A stretch of DNA of 64,000 bases from JAVBLW01 sp031553215. GTDB lineage: Bacteria; Bacillota_I; Bacilli_A; Acholeplasmatales; Anaeroplasmataceae. Where the stretch lies: positions 368,281 to 432,280 of the forward strand of contig JAVBLW010000006.1 of NCBI GenBank assembly GCA_031553215.1, given 5' to 3'. This document shows positions 8,778 through 18,148 of this stretch, piece after piece. The notes beneath the pieces were generated by a model. The model worked only from the letters and a program-made list of their open reading frames with translations. It searched no databases and was not told where the DNA came from. Position 1 is the stretch's first letter. The number at the start of each line of letters is the position of its first letter. The translations under genes were made by a program, and so were the position numbers.

Positions 8778-9614
8778 TTAACCTAAAAATTTCGAGCGCA
8801 ATAAATCAATTTCTATTTTATATTCCAATTCACTATCCCAAGGTGTTTCCAAGAAGAATGGCAAATGAGATAATTTAGGGTGATTTATTATTTTAACTAT
8901 GGCTTCTAGACCTATTGTTCCTTCACCTATTTTTGCATGTCTATCTTTATTTGAAGCAAATGGCATCATAGAATCATTTAAATGAATTGCTTTAAGTCTA
9001 TCTAAACCAATAATATTATCAAATTTTTCGATTACTCCATCTAAATCATTTACAATATCATAACCAGCACTATATACATGACAAGTATCTAAACAAACAC
9101 CTAATTTTTCATTCAAATCTACTTTATCTATTATTGATTTAATTTCTTCAAAGTTTCTACCAATTTCACTGCCCTTACCACTCATAGTTTCTAATAAAAT
9201 AGTTGTCTTCATATCGGGATATATAACTTTATTTAAAGTTTGACTTATTAAATCGATTCCCAATTCAACCCCTTGTTCTACATGGCTACCAGGATGAAAG
9301 TTATATAACGCATTAGGAAAGTGTTCCATTAAAACTAGATCTTCCGTAAAACATTTTATTGCAAAATCTCTAGTGTTTTGATCCTTACTACAAGCATTAA
9401 GTGTATATGGAGCATGACATAATAATGTTGTAAAATTATTTTCTTTTGCAAATTGTAAATATTTATTTATATCAGCCATATCAATTTGTTTCATTGATCC
9501 ACCACGTGGATTTCTAGAAAAATATTGAAATGTATTTCCATTTATTTCTTTACACACTTTAGCAGCTGCATAAAAACCTTTACTTATTGATAAGTGACTT
9601 CCTATTTTTAACAT
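8778..9614 (-). CDS. nfo: Endonuclease IV
   Basis: A 278-residue AP endonuclease IV that cuts 5' to abasic sites in base-excision repair. Zn-ligand motifs of the TIM-barrel family are visible: NFHPGSH, CLDTCHVYSAGYD, IHLND and FLETPWD. I start it at 9614 (MLKIGSHLSISKG), with AGAGGTG close upstream; the earlier in-frame start adds an unlikely extension. It is flanked by the ABC-transporter terminator on one side and a 28-codon ORF on the other. Confidence 0.95.
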   Translation of the reverse strand: MLKIGSHLSISKGFYAAAKVCKEINGNTFQYFSRNPRGGSMKQIDMADINKYLQFAKENNFTTLLCHAPYTLNACSKDQNTRDFAIKCFTEDLVLMEHFPNALYNFHPGSHVEQGVELGIDLISQTLNKVIYPDMKTTILLETMSGKGSEIGRNFEEIKSIIDKVDLNEKLGVCLDTCHVYSAGYDIVNDLDGVIEKFDNIIGLDRLKAIHLNDSMMPFASNKDRHAKIGEGTIGLEAIVKIINHPKLSHLPFFLETPWDSELEYKIEIDLLRSKFLG

Positions 9615-9642
9615 ATTGCACCTCTTTTTCCTTATTATAACA

Positions 9643-9671
9643 TAAAAATAGTCTTGCAATGCAAGACTATT
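9643..9671 (-). terminator. Terminator after the ABC transporter operon
   Basis: A perfect 11-bp stem with a 3-nt loop follows the stop of the ATPase gene, with a run of T on the minus strand. Confidence 0.9.
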
Positions 9672-9674
9672 ACT

Positions 9675-10463
9675 TTAAAATAAATTTGTATCTGCAAAAT
9701 CATCTTTGTGTTCGAATTTTTGCAATAATTGTTCAATTGTAAGATTTTTCTTTTCTTCACCTGAAATATCAAATACTATTTTCCCTTGATTAAACATTAA
9801 CAATCTATCACCGTAAGTAATTGCATCTCTCATATTGTGAGTAATCATTACTGTAGTAATTTTATTTTCTGTAACTATTTTATTTGTTAATTCTAAAACA
9901 GTTTTTGCAGTTTTTGGGTCAAGTGCTGCAGTATGTTCATCTAAGAATAATACTTTTGGCTTCTCTAATGTCGCCATAAGTAATGTTATAGCTTGACGTT
10001 GTCCACCAGACAAAACACCAATTTTGGCAGTCATTCTATTTTCAAGTCCTAATCCTAAAGTTGCTAATTTTTCTTTAAACATTTCTGTATCTTGCTTTTT
10101 GAATCCCCAGCGTAATGTTTTACCTTTATTACGTCTCTTAGCTATTGACATGTTTTCTAATATTGACATATTAGGAGCAGTTCCTTGATACGGATCTTGA
10201 GCAACTTTTCCTATAAAATATGATCTTTTATGTTCAGGCAACTTAGTAACATCTTCATTATCAATAATTATTTTTCCATCATCAGGTAAAAATACCCCTG
10301 AAACAATGTTAACAAACGTAGATTTACCACTTCCATTACCACCAATTATAGTTACAAATTCTCCATCTTTTATTTCTACCGATATATCATTTAACGCAAT
10401 TTTTAAATCTTCTACATTCCCAGTTGGATTAAAAGTTTTTGTAATATTTTCAATTTTCAACAT
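9675..10463 (-). CDS. ABC transporter ATP-binding protein (TrpZ-like)
   Basis: A 262-residue ABC ATPase with Walker A GGNGSGKST, signature LSGGQRQA and Walker B LFLDEHTAALD. The His after the Walker B Glu is seen in ATPases of this uptake family. I start at ATG 10463, just after the permease stop, with an AAGG/GGTG ribosome site upstream. Last gene of a three-gene uptake operon with the permease and lipoprotein upstream; it would energise import. Confidence 0.9.
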   Translation of the reverse strand: MLKIENITKTFNPTGNVEDLKIALNDISVEIKDGEFVTIIGGNGSGKSTFVNIVSGVFLPDDGKIIIDNEDVTKLPEHKRSYFIGKVAQDPYQGTAPNMSILENMSIAKRRNKGKTLRWGFKKQDTEMFKEKLATLGLGLENRMTAKIGVLSGGQRQAITLLMATLEKPKVLFLDEHTAALDPKTAKTVLELTNKIVTENKITTVMITHNMRDAITYGDRLLMFNQGKIVFDISGEEKKNLTIEQLLQKFEHKDDFADTNLF

Positions 10464-10464
10464 A

Positions 10465-11415
10465 TTAATCACCAACCTTCGCAGATTTGTTTTTGTCTAT
10501 TTTCGCCTTGAGTTTTGCTGTCTTTTTCTTTATAATCGGCAAAGCCAATATAAACACTATAATTACCGCAATAATTAATTTCATATAAAAGTTTGGTAAA
10601 CCAGTATATTGAGAACTATTAATTATTATAAAGTATACTACTGTACCTAGTGCAACCGATATTATCCAGTTCAAAAATGATCTTTTCCCGAATATTGCTT
10701 CCCCTATAATTATCGCAGCCAATCCTATAACAATTGTACCATTTGCATGATCTTTTGTTATTGTACCATTTGCTTGTGCAAATAAAGATCCACCAAGTGC
10801 TATCAATGCATTTGCCAAAGCTAATCCACCAATTATCATCATTGTTGTATTTATTCCTTGAGAACGAGCCATCTTAGAATTCATTCCAGTCGCTCTCATT
10901 GACATACCAATTTCAGTACCAAAAAACATATATGTAACTGCAACAACAATAACTAATACAACAACAAGTAGTAATACAACCGCATTGTTTCTAGGGGTAA
11001 TTATTTGATCAACAACACTAAAAAATGTTTTATTTTCACCTAAAGTTATATTTACTGATGATTGAAATGATTTTAATGTCATCTTCCCCGGTAATGCAAT
11101 ACCCATAACTAAGTAAAAAATTGTTACTAAACCTGACATAGTAATTATCCCTGATAATAATTCAGGTATTTTTAATTTTGTATGTAACAATCCCGTTACA
11201 ACCCCAGATAATGCTCCACCAACCATGGCAATTAATGTTGCAACATACGGATTAACACCAATAATTATTAGTGCTAATGAAATTGCTCCACCAAGTACAA
11301 AACTACTTTCCGTAGTTAAATCTGCAAAGTCTAATACTCGATACGATATAAATACACCTAGTGCAAGAAAAGCATAAGGCAGTCCTTGCATCAAGGTTGA
11401 TATAATAAAATCCAT
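10465..11415 (-). CDS. ABC transporter permease (TrpY-like)
   Basis: A 316-residue polytopic inner-membrane permease with about nine hydrophobic segments and the LivH/BMP-type permease layout (ALGVFISYRVLDFADLTTE near the start). The start ATG has GGTGATTTT upstream, a pattern used repeatedly here. It sits between the lipoprotein (8-nt gap) and the ATPase. The family is the one of streptococcal TrpXYZ; the substrate is probably an aromatic amino acid or a related compound, by family only. Confidence 0.85.
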   Translation of the reverse strand: MDFIISTLMQGLPYAFLALGVFISYRVLDFADLTTESSFVLGGAISLALIIIGVNPYVATLIAMVGGALSGVVTGLLHTKLKIPELLSGIITMSGLVTIFYLVMGIALPGKMTLKSFQSSVNITLGENKTFFSVVDQIITPRNNAVVLLLVVVLVIVVAVTYMFFGTEIGMSMRATGMNSKMARSQGINTTMMIIGGLALANALIALGGSLFAQANGTITKDHANGTIVIGLAAIIIGEAIFGKRSFLNWIISVALGTVVYFIIINSSQYTGLPNFYMKLIIAVIIVFILALPIIKKKTAKLKAKIDKNKSAKVGD

Positions 11416-11423
11416 AAAATCAC

Positions 11424-12443
11424 CTATTCAGCGTTATATTTTGTTTTAATTGAAGCAAGTAAAGATTGTTTACCCATAGTATTTATACTAGTTTCATTAT
11501 ATGCAAATACAAAGTCAGTAGTTTGAGTTCTAACTGCCATATCTTTTGTATTAGAACCATTTAGTATTTCAATAGCCATTTCACCTGTTATTTGTCCAAG
11601 TCGTGTATAATCAATTGATAAAGTTATTGTTCCACCAGCTTCAACCATACCTTCTTCACCACAAACAACAATAACCCCTCTGCTTTCAGTAATATTTTTA
11701 ACAACAGTCATATTGTTTGCTATAATATTATCAGTTGGAATATAGATAGCCTTGCAATTAGCAGTTATTAAGGAATTAAGCGCCGCAGCAATATCTGATG
11801 GGTCAGTATTATTTGCTGTCACAGTTTGAAATCCTTGACTTTTTGCATATGCATCTGCAACCTCAACTTGAGCTCTAGAATTTACTTCTGACATTGTATA
11901 TAGAAAACCTATTTTTGAAATACTTGCATCAAACTCTTTTATTAATCCTATTTGGTCTTCAATTGGATTAATGTCACTTGTCCCAGTCACATTTTTCCCA
12001 GGTGCATCATTAGAATTTACTAATTTGGCAACAACAGGATCTGAAACTGATGTAAATAATATTGGTAATTTTTTTATACCCGCATTATATGCAGCATTTT
12101 TTAATGCTACAGCAGCTGGAGTAGCATTCCCCATTACTAAATCACAGTTATTAACAAGGTAAGCTGCCATTGATTCCAATTGTGTTGCATCTGCTTCAGG
12201 GTTTCTCACTACAAATTCAACAGTCTTTCCTTCTGGAATATTTGCTAATATTTCTTGTTTAAAACCTTCAGTAGCCTTATCAAGTGCCCCATGTGTTACA
12301 TATTGTAAGATACCAATTTTATAATTTTCTTGTTCAGTATCAATAGTACCTTCTGGTCCCGTGTATTTATTACCACATGACACAAGCCCTACTATTCCTA
12401 ATAGCCCAACAAAGGCTAATAATATCGTTCTAATTTTTTTCAT
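11424..12443 (-). CDS. ABC transporter substrate-binding lipoprotein (TrpX-like, PF04392 type)
   Basis: A 339-residue extracytoplasmic binding protein. Signal peptide with lipobox LVSC, modified Cys at 23. The mature part has the two-lobe fold of the ABC_sub_bind family (YKIGILQYVTHGALDKATEGF; ILFTSVSDPVVAKLV). Streptococcal members bind tryptophan/tyrosine; here the ligand is inferred from family only. First gene of the operon. A promoter and a CcpA-like palindrome lie upstream; no T-box is visible. Confidence 0.85.
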   Translation of the reverse strand: MKKIRTILLAFVGLLGIVGLVSCGNKYTGPEGTIDTEQENYKIGILQYVTHGALDKATEGFKQEILANIPEGKTVEFVVRNPEADATQLESMAAYLVNNCDLVMGNATPAAVALKNAAYNAGIKKLPILFTSVSDPVVAKLVNSNDAPGKNVTGTSDINPIEDQIGLIKEFDASISKIGFLYTMSEVNSRAQVEVADAYAKSQGFQTVTANNTDPSDIAAALNSLITANCKAIYIPTDNIIANNMTVVKNITESRGVIVVCGEEGMVEAGGTITLSIDYTRLGQITGEMAIEILNGSNTKDMAVRTQTTDFVFAYNETSINTMGKQSLLASIKTKYNAE

Positions 12444-12479
12444 ATACTTATTCTCCTATTATTTTTTTATGACATTTTT

Positions 12480-12507
12480 ATTATATCATTTTATGTATTA
12501 AAAACAA
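12480..12507 (-). promoter_or_regulatory. Promoter of the ABC transporter operon
   Basis: On the minus strand TTGTTT and TATAAT are 16 nt apart, and a TG precedes the -10 (extended -10). It lies about 40 nt before the lipoprotein start. Confidence 0.55.
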
Positions 12508-12515
12508 TGTTTTTT

Positions 12516-12529
12516 TGAAAACGTTTTAA
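12516..12529. promoter_or_regulatory. cre-like palindrome upstream of the ABC operon
   Basis: TGAAAACGTTTTAA, one mismatch from the CcpA operator consensus TGWAANCGNTNWCA, lies 9 nt upstream of the -35. Similar motifs lie at 18015-18029 and 20020-20049. Confidence 0.3.
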
Positions 12530-12552
12530 TTCATATAAAATATTTTGTAAAT

Positions 12553-12580
12553 ATAAAAAGGCCCAATTAAATTGAGCCTT
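12553..12580 (-). terminator. Terminator after PFOR
   Basis: A 10-bp stem (one G-U pair) with a 3-nt loop, followed by TTTTT on the minus strand, just past the stop of the PFOR gene. Confidence 0.85.
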
Positions 12581-12593
12581 AATTTCTTAGTAA

Positions 12594-15500
12594 TTAGAAT
12601 TGTTTATTAGCCATTTCCATATATTTAGCATATCTCTTTTGTGCATCTTTTAAGTTTGCATCTAAAAGTTGTTGCGCTTTATCTGGATTAGTTTTTACTA
12701 ATTGAGAATAACGTCCTTCATTCATTAAGAAATCATTATATTTTGACCAGTCTGGTTCTTTAGAATCCATAGTGAATGGATTTTTACCTTCTGTTTCAAG
12801 TTCAGGATTAAATCTGAAAGTTGGGAAGTATCCGCATTCTGTAGCTAATTTTGCTTCATTTTGTGACATGTATAATCCACTCTTAATATTATGAGCGATA
12901 CAAGGTGAATAACAAATTACAATTGAAGGTCCTTTATAAGCTTCTGCTTCTTTTAAAGCTTTAATTACTTGATTTTGACTAGCTCCGTGACAAACTGTAG
13001 CAACGTAAACGTGTCCATAGCTCATTGCGATTGAAGCTAAATCTTTCTTCTTACCAGGTTTTCCACTTGCAGTAAATTTAGCAATTGATCCTGTACGAGA
13101 AGATTTAGATGATTGACCACCTGTATTTGAATAAACTTCAGTGTCTACAACTAAGATATTAACATCTTCGTTATTAGCGATAACATGGTCTAATCCACCG
13201 TATCCGATGTCATAAGCCCAACCATCTCCACCAATGATCCATTGAGATACTTTAACTAAGTAGTCTTTTAATGACATAATGTCTTTTGCATATGCAGCAT
13301 CAACATTTTGTAATGCATTAATAATTTGAGGAGCTAAAGCTTTAGTCTTTTCTCCATTTGCTCTATTTTCTACCCATTCAGCACATAATTCTTTAGTAGC
13401 AGCATCCATAGCGTCATAGTTATTAACCATAACGTTTTGAATTCTATCTCTTAAAGTTTCAACAGCCATTCTCATACCGAATCCAAATTCTGCATTGTCT
13501 TCAAATAAAGAGTTAGCCCAAGCTGGTCCTCTTCCTTCTGCATTTGTAGTATAAGGAGTTGAAGGGAATGATCCTGAATAAATTGATGTACATCCTGTTG
13601 CATTTGCAATTAACATACGATCTCCGAATAATTGAGATACAGCTCTAACATATGGAGTTTCTCCACATCCAGCACATGCTCCATTAAATTCAAATAACGG
13701 TTTAGAGAATTGAACATTCTTAGCATTGTTTGTACCAGCAACTTCAGTTTTATAAGTAACTTGGTTGTAGAAATAATCAGCTTTTGCAGGTTCATTTGCT
13801 GCTTTAGCTAAAGCGATTGTTTGAGGTTTTAATGCTTTATTTTGGATTTTGTTTCCTTCAGCATCTTTTCCTGGTTTTCCTGGACATACTGTTATACAAA
13901 CTCCACATCCTGTACAATCAAGAGGTGATACTTGTAAAGTATATTTATATCCTTTAAATCCAGTTGCATCTAAATAGTTTACACCTTCTGGAGCTTTTGC
14001 TGCTTCTTCTTCAGTAACTAAGAATGGACGGATTGTAGCATGTGGACATGCAAACGCACATTGGTTACATTGAATACAGTTTTCTGGCATCCATAATGGA
14101 GTATGTGTAGATACATCACGTTTTTCATAAGCGGCAATTCCTTGAGGCATATGTCCATCTTTATATTCTTTGAATACAGATAATGGTAATGTATCTCCTT
14201 TAATTGCATTTACAACGTCAGCGATTTCTCTAACGAATTTAGGACGTTTAGAATCTATAGTTTTAGTTTCAGCTGTTAAAGTCGCCCATTCAGGTTTAAC
14301 TTCTACTTCAACTAATCCACTTCCTCCTAAATCAATTGCTTTATGGTTAGAATCAATTAATTCTTGACCTTTCTTAGCATATGTTTTAGTAGCAAATTCT
14401 TTCATATGTTGTTTTGCTTCTTCATAGTCCATAATGTTTTGGTTTAATTTGAAGAATGCTGATTGCATAACTGTATTAACACCTAAACCTGAACGGAATC
14501 CACATTCTTTAGCTGCTTTGTATGCATTAATAATGTATAATTTAGCTTTTTTCTTAGCTAATAAAGCTTTATATGAATTTGGTAATAATGCTTCTATTTG
14601 TTCAACAGGAGTAATAGTATTTAATAAGAAAGTACCACCATCACGTAAACCATCAATCATATCAAATTTATTTAAGTAAGAATCTAATGAACATGATACG
14701 AAGTGAGGAGTATTTACTAAATAAGTAGCTTTAATTGGATCTTTACTAAAACGTAAATGTAATCTTGTAGATCCTCCTGATTTTTTAGAGTCATAAGCTG
14801 CATAGCTTTGAGCATATAAATCAGTATAGTCTCCTACAATCTTAGAGATGTTTTTACATGCTCCAACTGTACCATCTGATCCTAATCCGAAGAATAATAA
14901 TTCAGTAGTATCTTTACTTGTTACGTCGATATGATTTTTAACATCTAATGATTTGAAAGTAACGTCATCATTGATACCAACTGTAAAACGATTTTTTTGT
15001 TCTCCAGCTAAGTTTTCATAAACAGCGTTTACCATATCAGGAGTAACATCTTTTGATGATAATCCATAACGTCCACCAATAATTACTGGTGCATTTTCTT
15101 TTCCATAGTATAATGATTGAACATCTAAGTATAATGGTTCTCCTAAAGATCCTGGTTCGATAGTTCTGTCTAATACAGCAATTCTCTTAACTGTTTTAGG
15201 CATTGTAGCAAAGAAATATTCACTGCTGAAAGGACGGTATAAATGAACTTCTAAAAGTCCTACTTTTTTACCTTGTTTAGTTAATAAATCAACAACTTCT
15301 TCAGCACATTGGTTTACTGACCCCATAGCAACGATTACATCAGTTGCATCTTTTGCTCCATAGTAAATAAATGGTGCATAGTTGCGTCCTGTAGCTTTGC
15401 TAATTTCAGTCATATATTCTGCAACAATTGCAGGAACTTTTGCATAATTTGTATTTTGTAATTCACGTGTTTGGAAGTAAACGTCATCATTTTGAGCACT

Positions 15501-16157
15501 TCCTCGTGATTTTGGATGTGCAGGATTTAGGGCTTCAGCTCTAAATTTTGCAACTGCATCTTTGTCTAATAATCTTTCTAATACTGCATAATCAATTGGT
15601 TCAACAGTGTTAACTTCATGAGAAGTTCTAAATCCATCAAAGAAGTGTAAGAATGGAATAGAAGCTTTAATTGCAGATAAATGTGCAACTCCTGCTAAAT
15701 CCATAACTTCTTGAACTGAATTTGAACACATCATTGCAAATCCTGTTTGACGGCAAGCCATAACGTCTTGATGGTCACCGAAAATTGATAATGATTGTGC
15801 TGCTAAAGCACGTGCAGATACGTGAATAACTCCTGGTAAACATTCACCAGCAATTTTATACATATTTGGTATTTTTAATAATAGACCTTGAGATGCTGTA
15901 TATGTAGTAGTTAAGGCACCAGCTTGTAATGAACCATGTACAGTTCCAGCTGCCCCAGCTTCAGATTGCATTTCAACGATTTTAACTGGCATTCCAAATA
16001 AATTCTTTTTACCTTGGGCAGCCCATTCGTCAGTATACTCAGCCATTGGAGTTGACGGTGTAATTGGATAGATTCCAGCTACTTCTGTGAATGCATATGA
16101 TGCATAGGCAGCAGCGTAGTTACCATCTATCGCCATTCTTTTAATATCTTTGCTCAT
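12594..16157 (-). CDS. nifJ: Pyruvate:ferredoxin (flavodoxin) oxidoreductase
   Basis: A single-chain 1187-residue PFOR that converts pyruvate and CoA to acetyl-CoA and CO2, reducing ferredoxin. All domains are fused in order: the TPP pyrimidine domain (GIYPITPSTPMAE), the CoA/gamma and linker domains, a two-cluster ferredoxin domain (CIQCNQCAFACPH and CTGCGVCITVCPG), the C-terminal cluster and TPP domain (CAGCGETPY; GDGWAYDIGYGGLDH; YSNTGGQSSKS). AGGAGG precedes the ATG. Monocistronic, with its own terminator. The gene upstream is a FabT-like regulator, and a 7+7 palindrome lies between them. Supports a strictly anaerobic or microaerobic energy metabolism. Confidence 0.97.
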   Translation of the reverse strand: MSKDIKRMAIDGNYAAAYASYAFTEVAGIYPITPSTPMAEYTDEWAAQGKKNLFGMPVKIVEMQSEAGAAGTVHGSLQAGALTTTYTASQGLLLKIPNMYKIAGECLPGVIHVSARALAAQSLSIFGDHQDVMACRQTGFAMMCSNSVQEVMDLAGVAHLSAIKASIPFLHFFDGFRTSHEVNTVEPIDYAVLERLLDKDAVAKFRAEALNPAHPKSRGSAQNDDVYFQTRELQNTNYAKVPAIVAEYMTEISKATGRNYAPFIYYGAKDATDVIVAMGSVNQCAEEVVDLLTKQGKKVGLLEVHLYRPFSSEYFFATMPKTVKRIAVLDRTIEPGSLGEPLYLDVQSLYYGKENAPVIIGGRYGLSSKDVTPDMVNAVYENLAGEQKNRFTVGINDDVTFKSLDVKNHIDVTSKDTTELLFFGLGSDGTVGACKNISKIVGDYTDLYAQSYAAYDSKKSGGSTRLHLRFSKDPIKATYLVNTPHFVSCSLDSYLNKFDMIDGLRDGGTFLLNTITPVEQIEALLPNSYKALLAKKKAKLYIINAYKAAKECGFRSGLGVNTVMQSAFFKLNQNIMDYEEAKQHMKEFATKTYAKKGQELIDSNHKAIDLGGSGLVEVEVKPEWATLTAETKTIDSKRPKFVREIADVVNAIKGDTLPLSVFKEYKDGHMPQGIAAYEKRDVSTHTPLWMPENCIQCNQCAFACPHATIRPFLVTEEEAAKAPEGVNYLDATGFKGYKYTLQVSPLDCTGCGVCITVCPGKPGKDAEGNKIQNKALKPQTIALAKAANEPAKADYFYNQVTYKTEVAGTNNAKNVQFSKPLFEFNGACAGCGETPYVRAVSQLFGDRMLIANATGCTSIYSGSFPSTPYTTNAEGRGPAWANSLFEDNAEFGFGMRMAVETLRDRIQNVMVNNYDAMDAATKELCAEWVENRANGEKTKALAPQIINALQNVDAAYAKDIMSLKDYLVKVSQWIIGGDGWAYDIGYGGLDHVIANNEDVNILVVDTEVYSNTGGQSSKSSRTGSIAKFTASGKPGKKKDLASIAMSYGHVYVATVCHGASQNQVIKALKEAEAYKGPSIVICYSPCIAHNIKSGLYMSQNEAKLATECGYFPTFRFNPELETEGKNPFTMDSKEPDWSKYNDFLMNEGRYSQLVKTNPDKAQQLLDANLKDAQKRYAKYMEMANKQF

Positions 16158-16297
16158 AAATTTCCTCCTGAAATACTCATTTTTCTAATAAGTTTTTCCC
16201 AACAAGTATTATATCCCATTTTTAATATTAAAACAACCCATATTTGATTTTAGAATTAAAAAGAAATACAACGAATATAGTCATATTAACAAAAATA

Positions 16298-16314
16298 ACG
16301 AAATATTATTTCGT
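16298..16314. promoter_or_regulatory. Palindrome between marR and PFOR, candidate operator
   Basis: An inverted repeat ACGAAAT-ATT-ATTTCGT lies about 140 nt upstream of the PFOR start and 60 nt downstream of the MarR-family gene. Size and symmetry suit a winged-helix dimer; binding by the neighbouring regulator is a guess. Confidence 0.35.
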
Positions 16315-16376
16315 CATTTATATATTTATATATTTTATTTTAAAAACATTGCTTTTTATGACGTATAAAATTTTAT

Positions 16377-16814
16377 TTAATATTTAAATTTAAAATAATT
16401 TTTTATATTTTCTAATGATTTTATCAAAATTTCTTCTTGATCAATATTAATATCATCTATTAAACTATCCAACATATTATCATGGAATTCTTTATGAATT
16501 TTCATAACGGAATTAGCCTTTGTTGTTATATCAATCAAAACTTTTCTTCTATCAAATTCATCATTAGCTCTTTTTACATATCCTTTACTTACCAAGCGAT
16601 CTACTGATATTGTCAAACTTCCAACTGTAATTCTAAGTTGCTTTGCGACATTTCCCATTGTTTTTTCTTGTGTTCTAGTAATTGCTTCTAAAACATGTAC
16701 TTCTTTCATTGATAAATTCACACCAGCTTTTTTCAATGATTCTTCTTCAATTTCTAGTATATGATTAAAAACATCCATCAATAACTCATTCAATATCGTC
16801 TTTGTGTTATCCAA
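16377..16814 (-). CDS. MarR-family transcriptional regulator (FabT-like)
   Basis: A 145-residue winged-helix repressor. The recognition region (MGNVAKQLRITVGSLTISVDRLVSKGYVKR), the wing (DEFDRRKVLIDIT) and the following HKEFHDNML stretch match the FabT branch of MarR proteins, which controls fatty-acid synthesis in streptococci. The start is TTG, with GGAG 7 nt upstream. No fab genes are adjacent; the nearest downstream gene is PFOR. The target is therefore open. A terminator for the upstream membrane gene precedes it, so it has its own promoter. Confidence 0.8.
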   Translation of the reverse strand: MDNTKTILNELLMDVFNHILEIEEESLKKAGVNLSMKEVHVLEAITRTQEKTMGNVAKQLRITVGSLTISVDRLVSKGYVKRANDEFDRRKVLIDITTKANSVMKIHKEFHDNMLDSLIDDINIDQEEILIKSLENIKNYFKFKY

Positions 16815-16862
16815 TATACCACTCCTTCATTTGAATATCAAAATATATTTCTAGTATATCAT

Positions 16863-16895
16863 AAAAAAAAAAGAAATACAAATTTTTGCATTTCT
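16863..16895 (-). terminator. Terminator after the 16904-17368 gene
   Basis: An 11-bp A/T-rich stem with one G-U pair, followed by ten T residues on the minus strand. Confidence 0.8.
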
Positions 16896-16903
16896 CTTTA
16901 CCT

Positions 16904-17368
16904 TTATTCTATATCATTTTTAAGGAAATAATCGGCACACGCTAAAACTGCTGTTAAGATACTGAAAATCCCACCTAATACTGCACCAACACCAAGTTTA
17001 AAATCTTTTGCTATTTCAGTAGTATAGTTTAAATGTCTAACTACAACTGGAGTCTTGAAAATGAAAAATATTATCGTTGCTACTAACGCTATTCCAACAA
17101 GAAGAAAATTTATTTTCTTATCTTGTGATCTAACTACTTTAACGATTGAGATCACTATCATTGCTATCGTTAATATAAACAATATAATCCCTAATATTGA
17201 AACATTTAAATCCATTTCATTGGCTTTTCTACCAAAAATGATGTCTGTTCCTCTAAATGTATAACTTGTTGTTGTATCTTTAAATACTATTGCAGTAAAA
17301 AACAACATTATGAAAGCTAATATAGATGTTACAACGCTTATCATATTGACAATTTTTCTTGTATTCAT
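16904..17368 (-). CDS. Four-helix membrane protein, paralogue of its neighbour
   Basis: A 154-residue protein with four predicted membrane helices (about 8-28, 55-78, 88-106, 124-146) and a loop motif DIIFG between helices 1 and 2. The layout, the DIIFG loop and a C-terminal LG.GA.LGGIF motif are shared with the gene at 17510-17965, so the two are tandem paralogues. No catalytic motif is visible and no function can be given. Spacing of 141 nt and a terminator between them suggest separate transcripts. Confidence 0.7.
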   Translation of the reverse strand: MNTRKIVNMISVVTSILAFIMLFFTAIVFKDTTTSYTFRGTDIIFGRKANEMDLNVSILGIILFILTIAMIVISIVKVVRSQDKKINFLLVGIALVATIIFFIFKTPVVVRHLNYTTEIAKDFKLGVGAVLGGIFSILTAVLACADYFLKNDIE

Positions 17369-17463
17369 ACCTTTTTTACCTCACTTTCTATGTAATGTAT
17401 ATTTTTTTACCAACCTTTTTATTGGCTTTTTTATTTTGTGCATTTTTTGTCAAATATATACAA

Positions 17464-17496
17464 AAATAAAAAAACATTTCATATTAGAAATGTTTT
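17464..17496 (-). terminator. Terminator after the 17510-17965 gene
   Basis: A 10-bp stem AAAACATTTC / GAAATGTTTT with a 6-nt loop; on the minus strand it ends in a long T-run. Confidence 0.85.
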
Positions 17497-17509
17497 ATTG
17501 TTATTTTTA

Positions 17510-17965
17510 TTATTTTTCAGTTACAATTTCTGCAGCTGCACATCCAGCAGCCAACAAGCAGAAAATACCACCAAGAATTGCACCAATTCCTAGACTATAT
17601 AATGATTTTACTAATTCATAAGCAGTTGAGTCCATATTTAGTACTAGATTCGTTGTAAACATAAAGAATATTATCGCTGCAAGCACTGCTGCAACTACGA
17701 TAATTAAATTGTACACTTTATTTCCTTTGCCAACCATTTTTAATACAGAAAGTACTATAATAGCCACAAGACAAAGAAGTAAAACTATTCCTACAATTGA
17801 TACATTATCTCTATCCTTGCCAAATATAATGTCAAATCCACTAGCACCTCCACTGCCAAATAAACCAGCATCAACCTTAACAGCATCTAAAAATAACATG
17901 ATTACTGCAAGCACTGCTGAGCACAATGCCCCTAAAGTAAATATTTGTTTCTTTTCTAATTTCAT
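17510..17965 (-). CDS. Four-helix membrane protein, paralogue of its neighbour
   Basis: A 151-residue protein with four membrane helices, a Gly/Ser-rich first loop (GLFGSGGASGFDIIFG) and the C-terminal LGIGAILGGIFCLLAAG motif. Homologous to the gene downstream. Small residues dominate the last helix. A TTTACA/TATACT promoter with an overlapping cre-like site precedes it. Function unknown. Confidence 0.7.
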   Translation of the reverse strand: MKLEKKQIFTLGALCSAVLAVIMLFLDAVKVDAGLFGSGGASGFDIIFGKDRDNVSIVGIVLLLCLVAIIVLSVLKMVGKGNKVYNLIIVVAAVLAAIIFFMFTTNLVLNMDSTAYELVKSLYSLGIGAILGGIFCLLAAGCAAAEIVTEK

Positions 17966-17991
17966 TTTTTCTCTCCTCCCAAAGTAATTAT

Positions 17992-18029
17992 AGTATACAA
18001 TGTCTATAGGGACTTGTAAAGCGTTTCCA
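17992..18029 (-). promoter_or_regulatory. Promoter with overlapping cre-like site
   Basis: On the minus strand TTTACA and TATACT are 17 nt apart (17992-18020). A TGGAAACGCTTTACA motif (18015-18029), close to a CcpA operator, overlaps the -35 box, a position that would favour repression. Confidence 0.45.
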
Positions 18030-18120
18030 TTGATTTTTTTACATTAATTTCCTTTTTTACATTTACTTACAAACTATTTAATTTTAGTTTATATTTATTA
18101 TTTATTTATATACCTAATAT

Positions 18121-18148
18121 AAAAAAGAAAAAAAGAGCAATTGCTCTT
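18121..18148 (-). terminator. Terminator after typA
   Basis: Stem AAGAGC / GCTCTT with an AATT loop overlaps the typA stop and is followed by a T-run on the minus strand. Confidence 0.85.

Noticed and set aside
12443..12553. T-box or TRAP control of the TrpX-type ABC operon
   Set aside because: The upstream region is about 100 nt with a sigma-A promoter and a cre-like site; no T-box or repeated (G/U)AG triplets.
14170..14679. Plus-strand frames inside the PFOR gene
   Set aside because: Shadow frames of a well-conserved gene, no ribosome sites, no recognisable product.
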